From: Acanthosepion pharaonis
Lineage: Eukaryota; Mollusca; Cephalopoda; Sepiida; Sepiidae
Assembly: GCA_903632075.3 (NCBI GenBank)
Contig: CAHIKZ030003446.1
Span: forward strand, 65,005-129,004
DNA: 64,000 nt
Direction of reading: 5' to 3'
The notes under the pieces were generated by a model. The model was not told the origin of the DNA. It saw only the letters and a program-made list of their open reading frames with translations, and did not search any database. A program made the position numbers and the translations under genes. Positions 57,080 through 64,000 of the stretch are shown one piece after another. How positions within the stretch are numbered: position 1 is the stretch's first letter; each line of letters opens with the position of its first letter.

Positions 57080-59784
57080 CATGTGGTTATATTAATCTAT
57101 ACTAGCTTAGCTGTGAAAATTCCGAAATAAACTGGATTCAAGATGAATGAGAAAATTCTAGAAAACCGCGAGAAAGTTTTGTGTTTTTATGTATATCTAT
57201 CCTCAAAAATCAATATTAATGCGTACAGCATCCTGGATTGTTTATTAAAATAAATAAGCTTGCTTGAATTAGATTGTCTTCAGTTAACGTACTGATTCAA
57301 CAATTAACTAACACATTCTACCAAAAGAAGAACCTCAATTTTCGCATGCTCCACGGGTGACATCATCGCAAGATAGAAATGAAATTGTCAACATTTAAAA
57401 ACTGAATTTTAAAAAAAAAAATATCTACACTCACAGTATTTGTCCCTAATGATTTAGATCATCAATTTTAATAATGCCTAAATGAATAGCCAAAATCATT
57501 CAATCGTTCTACTTTGTGCATTTCTTTTATAGAATTATCAATAATCCACGAGGGTCTTTCAAATATTTCTAAGCCTCATCAACAAGGAGTTGGAGAAACA
57601 AGACAGTTTTTCCCTATTTTTCTATATTGCCCGATTGGGAATCAATGCTGTTGGTTTAACGATGCTTAAGCATTGCAATCGTGGAAAGAATATAGCATCA
57701 TGTTCCCGCCAAAACTCCTACACAGCACATATGATCTTATTGTTTTCAAAATGGTAGGGAAGCTGATACTTCCGTTCAAACCTGAGGGATTCGGTTTTCT
57801 TTTCACAAGTAGACATATATATTGTGTCAAAACAAATATCGCAACAGTTTTTAATCGAATGTCAAACGATATTTAAATATTTGTAAATAGCTTAATTCAC
57901 CCGCTTATGTGTCATTTTGTTCCAGTACCTATCGCCATCTTTTAGTCGTCTTCATCATTCATTTCTCCTTGAACTTGACGTCTTTCTCGGTGGCGAACTG
58001 ATCTAAATGGTTTTGAAAATCTTCTAGAGAATTGAAATGAAAGCACGTGTTCAAATGCTACCTATTGTATAACGCTCCGAACTCTTGTTCCATCAAATAT
58101 GTTGCTTTATGGTGTATAATCTTGTTCTACGTCACAAATTTTTATTTTAGAAATCATAATTCAATGGTAACTAAACTAGTAACTAAAATGTTAATTTCAG
58201 TACAGTTTTTTTAAATATTTTTTTAGATCATGCAATTGATTAGACATTGCCACCACATTTTATTTGTAAGTATTAAAGGTTAAAACAAAGAATGGTACGA
58301 AGAAATAAGGAAATTAAACAAAAAACAGACAGCACTAAAGTAAGTTCCGCCTAACAACGCAAACTGCTATAATACCAAAATATTAACCCGAAAATAGTGA
58401 CAAGAACTAGGTTCTTAAATAGTCTCATCTTATTGAGACTTTAATATGGATGCCACTAAACTCGTTGAGAAATATCTAAATTGTCAGCTGTATAAAACCA
58501 AATTCTCAGACCAATGGTTTAAAATGGCTTTGAGCGAATAAAGCCTGTGAGTTTTGACGAAGATCATACGTCTTTGAAGTTTGTCGACCGGATAGAAGAA
58601 CACAAACAGAGAATTTTACCAAATGACAGAAACCAAATCACTTGAGAACTTTCAACAACAGCATGCACGAAAATGGATGTCACAAATAACTTGAAGGGAA
58701 ATTAATGGCATAAAAACGTGTTGATATTCCACGCTATTTCAAACAAAAGGGTAGGATGTAACCCCCCATCGGCATCTATATTGGAAAGAAACATAAAAGC
58801 TACTAAACTTGAAAAAAAAAAACACTTTTCCTGAAAAGTTGTTTTAATAGAATTTATAAATTCCAACCGGCGTTAGTACCAGCGGCTCAGTCAATGAATG
58901 CCAACTGTTTCCTTTATAACAAATCGACTTAGAATATTAACATTACCATTTACACATTTTTTATGTAAGGCACAGTCATAACAGAATTATATGATTTTAT
59001 GGGCAGAATATAAGAGAAAATGTTACTCAGATATATTGCTGCTTGTTGAAGGAACAATTACTGGCCATGCATTTCAGTAAAAAAAAACAATGATAAAAAG
59101 ATGAAGAGAGAACAATACCTGAATTCTCTAATTCATTTCATTGATATTTAATAGACAAGCATCTCATGAAACATGTTGTCATTAATGATGGCTGTACAGA
59201 TGAGAATGAATAAAAAGCTTCTATGGCCTAATATTCAATAATGTCAAATTATAACAAACTAATTTATTCCCATAGAAATATTCAATTCTAAAGAGGACAA
59301 AATAGACACGCTTTCTAATCAGTATATTCATCTAATTGAAACATCTAGAAATAAATTTAAGATTCTAGAGAATTTTAAAAAGTAGTCATTAAAGTTAGGT
59401 TTATGATAGTTTCCACGCTTCAAATCTGGACAGTTCACATTTTTTAATGTTTAGTTTTCTTGTATAATAATGTTTTCAGGAAAAGAAAGCTGATGTCATA
59501 TAAAACCGGAACAGTCCCTAATAAACTGAGGGAAACTGTTAAAGATATTTAACCCATTAATTCCAACGAATAATTTTGTATTAATTAAAAAGTAAAAATT
59601 GTATTAATTAATGCTTACCGTCCCAATGTGTGGATACAAATAGATTAAAGTATAGTTATCTTGAATACAAAAATCCGTTAACGGTATACAGAATCTGTGT
59701 TATGTTTGAAATAAATGTATTTGGACATTTGGGAATTATTTTATCAAATGTATATGCAATGTTCGAAAGCAATATCCAATAATA

Positions 59785-59785
<1 letters not shown>
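57077..59785. other. AT-rich DNA, no gene recognised
   Basis: Open frames are below 70 codons and show no motif. No repeat or terminal structure was seen. Confidence 0.5.

Positions 59786-59787
<2 letters not shown>

Positions 59788-59852
<65 letters not shown>
59788..59852. repeat. (TA)n microsatellite adjoining a half MITE
   Basis: About 65 bp of pure TA, ending exactly where the family F1 terminal sequence starts. Confidence 0.9.
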
Positions 59853-59857
<5 letters not shown>

Positions 59858-60190
59858 TACATTATTCGGACTATTGTTCTCATCTTTGTCGCTATATTTA
59901 TTACAACGTTTCGGCCTTAGTACGCTCCGACCTTATTCAGATTGTTGGAAGGTCGAAATTAAACATTTAATTTGCTCACAGGGGTAGACTGTTCTAGTTC
60001 CACTTGCCATGTTTAATGGATGTCAGTTATCAGTTGTCTCCTGTTAATTTCCCTCGGAAAGTTCTCCACTGCCTTAACTGGGTATTGAGCTCACACTCTT
60101 TGGGTCCTGTCACTGGATCTAACCAACGCCTTTATAACGCCCCAATAAGAACTGAGGAATCTACCTTTGCATGCTGGAAGAGCCGTATGT
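59851..60190. mobile_element. Family F1 fold-back element, copy 3, one end only
   Basis: Starts 'tattatttacattattcgga' and continues with the family core 'acaacgtttcggcc' and 'cgctccgaccttattcaga'. No inverted partner end is found downstream. Near 60,112 it has 'cactggatctaaccaacgcc', the reverse complement of a block in copy 1 ('ggcgttggtgaatccagtg' at 6,716), so it shares internal sequence in flipped orientation. Confidence 0.65.
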
Positions 60191-60327
60191 TTAAGTAGAC
60201 CCTAGTAAGAAGCATATTGGACTGGGTTTTCTCATATTTTGTTGATATGAAGCGAGTGTGACATTTCCTACTAAATGACAGATGTGTAGGGAAGGAAATG
60301 TGACAGAGTCTGGGAAACACACACACG

Positions 60328-60375
<48 letters not shown>

Positions 60376-60920
60376 TGAAATTGAAGTAGATTTAGACTAG
60401 CGAAATTGATCACAGCATTTCGTTTACTGATGGGAAATCTGTGTAGTAGGGCCAAGGTTCGGTTGTAAGCATCGGATTTTTCTTTATAAACTCGTAGTTA
60501 TGCTGAAAAAGCGGCAGATGGAAGAGGCAGACGTAAGAGTCTGACGGAAGAGGCAGGTGGAAGAGAGAGAGAGACAGAAAATAATTAGCCAGGGCAAGAG
60601 GTTGGCTAGAGACAGTGGAGAGTCGAGTTGGAGACTCAAGAAGGAAAGAAAGTGACAGAACGAAAGATTGGAACGAAGCGTCCGCTAGCATGTACTTTTG
60701 ATATAAATACCGCTGCTTCTGCTACCACGAATATTAATACTACTTCCACTACTATTAAGGAAGAACGCCACTATAAACTTTAAGCCGCGCACAGAAATCT
60801 TATTCCCCCATCGCAAGAATCATGTATCGTTCTGAGACGATTTAACAACAAATTAATCATAACACACACACAATCTCTCTCTGTCCAGAATCCAGTGTAT
60901 GCTTTTTCATTTGTCAAAAT
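60191..60920. other. Microsatellite and unassigned DNA
   Basis: (TA)n at 60,331-60,372, then purine-rich DNA (60,500-60,660) with no recognised gene. Confidence 0.5.
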
Positions 60921-61037
<117 letters not shown>

Positions 61038-62195
61038 TTGCACAAGAAACTCAATTATACTGGCAGCGTAAGCTTCTATGTATTTTAAACAATATATGCA
61101 TAATAGTTCTGTTATTTAGCAGTAAGCACTGTTTTTATTACACCAAAAGATATATTTATATATGTTTATGTAAACACTTCCCCGTACAGCTGTTCGATAC
61201 TCCATTATTTCTCGAAAAAACCTTTTAATGTACAAGAAAATTGCTATTATTTTTTGTATTTGCTAATATTTCTATATTTTTTATGAGGACACGACGAATT
61301 TAATTTATTTTACTAGATACGTGTGTAAAATATGAGTGCACACGATTGAAAACCAAAGAAATATTGCCTTTTTATATTTGCTTGTTTTCTCACGAGTGTT
61401 TGTTTTTAATGCTGATAGGGCAAAATTATTTCTTCAATTACATTTAACCACTTGGCTATCTTTATTATATTTTGAATTTTTATCGTGTCACGCGTTGTGA
61501 TGACAAGTGATTGGTTTGAATTAATCATGATATGTTAGAATATTTTCACGAAGCTGCTAATTCTGTGTTCTTTAATCTTTGTTTTCTTTTGCTTTTCTTT
61601 ATTTACATTAAATTTCTTGGAGAAACATTATGAGGAAACTAGATCTACACAATTAGAAAAAAAAACGCTTCTCAAAATAAATATTTCTGTGTATTTTTCA
61701 GTCAAAATACTTTCTTATATATACTGAGAGTGTATTTTGGCAGAAAATTCTTTTTTCTACATATTTGAAATATACACGGAAATATTTATTCTGCGAAGAT
61801 ATTTTTTTATTAATTGGAACGTTATTTTTAGTGGATTTTCGTATTAGAACAGAACGTCCGTTTATTTTAAACAGTATTTATTTCATCGACCGGTCTGCAT
61901 ATTTTCCGTAAAATTATTTTTTCATGCGTGAACTTCGCAATTAATTTCGCAATTAATTTCGATTATTCCTAAATTTATTTAAAAGTTATAAAAAATATCA
62001 TACAAAAAAATTAATCGCAAAATATCGCCGAAAACAATCGCAGTAATGTAAACTTGGGAATAGAAAACTTCAGGATTCCAGCTAGAAATGTTTTTCATTT
62101 TCTCTCATTTTTGGGGTTGATTCCAAAATGGTATGTTATGTTGGGCTACGACCTCTAGAAGTAAAGTTGAAAAAGTGTGACACACTTACATTCGC
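61038..62195. other. AT-rich DNA, no gene recognised
   Basis: No supported coding region or repeat apart from 'ttcgcaattaa' occurring twice in tandem at 61,935-61,960. Confidence 0.5.

Positions 62196-62263
<68 letters not shown>
62196..62263. repeat. (ATT)n(TA)n microsatellite
   Basis: (TTA)n for about 30 bp then (TA)n for about 32 bp. Confidence 0.9.
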
Positions 62264-62266
<3 letters not shown>

Positions 62267-62488
62267 ATAGGACGGAACAATTAAAAATATAGAAAAACAA
62301 TCATCCATTCCAAACATTCACACAAACACGAACTGATTCAGACACAGCAATAAATACGAAAAAACATACCTTCGAAAGGAAAAGGGTCCTGCATTCACCA
62401 GAGAACTGAAAACACTGACCACCTAACGAGGGATGGGATGGGGAGTTAACGTAAATGAAAAGAAAAGGCGACAGAAAAAAAGTGGGGG

Positions 62489-63450
62489 TTAATGTGCAAA
62501 ACACAGCATGCCTACCATGAGGCCTTCAACAAACTTGCACAACGGCACTACCACCCTGCAATGGTCTCGACTTCCCCAACACAGCACCGGCAGCTTGGAG
62601 AATTCTCCAAGTCCGCTGAACAAAGTTTTTTTGCCGACCCAGAGGGCTCTACGAATCACCAGCCAGGTGAGTGATGCCTCATCATTATTGAGACATTTCA
62701 AACCAAGCGCCCAATGCCATATTGAGCGAGCCTGCTGCCTCGTAAGATCGAGCTCGCCAATCAGACTATACTGAACGGTCCCCCTGACTAACAATTGATA
62801 CAATGCCCTACGAGACAACGCCTGGACATTGGAGAGGCCATCCGTTGCCAGTAAGAGGCGTTTCAGAGCACGACGACATTCGTGGTAGAAAAAGCATTCG
62901 TCTCGGGGTCTACGGCGGGCCTCTTCCTCGCACGAGTGCACACTTCTCAGGGATGGCAAGTTTCTACGGGCGTCTTCCTTCCAGAAGGCTACCTCCTCAT
63001 CCGATTCGCGACACATTCGGTCTAGGAAAGTGATGCGAAGCATATGTTGACGAATCTCAATGCTAGGCATACCCAGACCGCCCTCAGCGGTATGAAGGCA
63101 ACAGATCTCCCGAGATACCATAGCGGCCTTGTCTCTCAAAAAGAAAGAGAACAAGAGCCTTACTAATAATATTAGTGGGGGGGAAGTGGAGTACAGAGAT
63201 TCAGTAAAAGAAGAACAGAGATGTGTGTACATACTTCCGCCCTCCCCTTTCAAGGAACGTTTCCTCCGAGACCACAGATTAACCGCGATCCCGGCCTTCT
63301 CTCGTACCTCCGACCACCGAACCAGACGCCGAGTATCTTTACCGGCCCATCTGTCCAGAGGAAAGGTCCGGGAAGAGAAACTCCCTTCCACGCACCCAAC
63401 CGCAATCCACCAGACTTATCGCGGTTGATCTTGACCCCTGTCACCATCTC
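62489..63450 (-). pseudogene. LINE ORF2 thumb and C-terminal domain, copy 3
   Basis: TGVKINRDKSGGLRLGAWKG (near 63,440) continues the RT in a second frame. A 300-residue open frame then runs from 63,391 to 62,489, with ICCLHTAEGGLGMPSIEIRQ and SIWHWALGLKCLNNDEASLT. These correspond to the region before the zinc module in copies 1 and 2. The zinc module itself is not recognisable at the C-terminus, which has probably drifted out of frame. Confidence 0.75.
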
Positions 63451-63986
63451 ATAACCACTGATCTCTTTCTGACTTCGTCAATCTCAGCTCTGCTCGACAC
63501 AAGGACCGAAACGTCGTCAGCATAGGCAGAATACCTGGCTGAGGTGATACCCCCAGACATAGAATCTCCACGCAGGATCGGATTCGCCTTTAACTTGCGA
63601 AGGAAAGGTTCCAACGTAAGAACGTAAAGCAAAGGCGAAAGCGGACAACCTTGATTGGAGCGAGACAATAAGAAAGGCTTCGATCTTACCCCAGTCACTT
63701 CCACCAGTGCACCTGGGGTCGCATACATAAGTCGGATCCAGGAGCGAAAGTCGTCTCCGAAACCGGCCGTCAAAAAAAGAGCCTCCAGAAACCGATGGTC
63801 AACCCTATCGAAGGCCTTGGACTGATCTAAATTGTTCAGCGCGGCCTCAGTGTCGACTTGTTCTAAGATCAAGCGTACCATATGAAGGTTATCCTGAATA
63901 GTCCTGCGCTTCACAGCACAAGTCTGTTCGGAGCCAATCAAACTAGACAGGACAAACTGCAGACGGTTGGCTAAGATCTTCGCCAA
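63441..63986 (-). pseudogene. LINE reverse transcriptase core, copy 3
   Basis: 181 open residues: AKILANRLQ, GSEQTCAVKRRTIQDNLHMV, NLDQSKAFDRVDHRFLEALF, QGCPLSPLLYVLTLEPFLRK and an intact AYADDVSVLVSSRAE catalytic box (near 63,520). This is the best preserved RT core of the three copies. The RSVRQG motif seen in copy 1 is here RSNQG, one residue shorter. The frame is lost just after the catalytic box, near 63,455. Confidence 0.85.
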
Positions 63987-64000
63987 AATCTTTAACTCAG

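Larger units (their letters stand above)
62480..64000 (-). mobile_element. Tx1-like LINE, copy 3, cut by the right window edge
   Basis: Minus-strand RT and C-terminal region of an element related to, but clearly diverged from, copies 1 and 2. The 5' part lies beyond the window. Its 3' UTR, if present, is short (62,264-62,480) and does not match those of copies 1 and 2, so it belongs to a different subfamily. Confidence 0.8.

Noticed and set aside
60251..60306. Short inverted repeat 'gtgacatttcct...aggaaatgtgac'
   Set aside because: Arms of 12-13 bp with a loop of about 25 bp can arise by chance in AT-rich DNA; no other support.
62492..63454. Several plus-strand open frames of 60-99 codons
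   Set aside because: Antisense of the third LINE copy.

Overview
The window reads as gene-poor, repeat-dense, AT-rich nuclear DNA from a metazoan, most likely a cephalopod mollusc such as an octopus. That call is an inference. It rests on one cadherin-like exon with introns on both sides, very long (TA)n microsatellites every few kilobases, and the mixture of transposons: Tx1/L1-type and Jockey-type LINEs, Penelope-like elements with a GIY-YIG domain, Ty3/gypsy fragments, mariner copies and fold-back elements. I saw no bacterial operon, no CRISPR array, no rRNA and no convincing tRNA.

Layout, left to right. 1-1,100 is a dispersed repeat that recurs at 15,801-17,120. 1,856-2,523 is the only host-gene candidate, the end of a single-pass membrane protein of cadherin/protocadherin type, read in two frames. 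2,600-4,760 is microsatellite-rich intron-like DNA. 4,960-6,380 holds two small tandem arrays: three LINE 3' ends, and about two units of a TATA-bearing repeat. 6,549-6,982 is a fold-back element. 7,765-11,640 is a minus-strand Tx1-like LINE that has lost its endonuclease. 12,000-14,940 holds promoter-like and LTR-like DNA around a Ty3/gypsy gag remnant. 17,130-19,470 is a tandem repeat split by a complete but inactivated mariner (17,777-19,062). 19,500-30,080 is mostly unassigned, with a 35-bp palindrome, a solo-LTR-like block and a fold-back element. 30,085-32,668 is a 5'-truncated Jockey-like LINE with a poly(A) tail. 32,690-37,000 is an extremely AT-rich, gene-free island.

The right half is denser. 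38,990-43,835 is a plus-strand copy of the same Tx1-like family, with gag, endonuclease, reverse transcriptase and C-terminal zinc domain all recognisable but broken. 44,040-45,110 is a minus-strand Ty3/gypsy gag-RT remnant. 45,300-45,855 is a Penelope-like fragment. 48,830-49,560 is a polypurine tract, 49,765-49,922 a small fold-back element and 50,760-51,360 an eroded second mariner. 52,832-57,051 is the most unusual object: two 353-bp inverted arms, differing at one base as read by eye, enclose a Penelope-like RT/GIY-YIG reading frame and a tandem array of about six of its own 3' ends. The window closes with more microsatellites, half of a fold-back element, and a third Tx1-like LINE (62,480-64,000, minus) that runs off the right edge.

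The genes do not form a pathway. The window is a record of nested mobile-element insertions, and apart from the cadherin-like exon every coding stretch I recognise belongs to a transposon. All family calls come from reading translated motifs by eye; no database search was possible.
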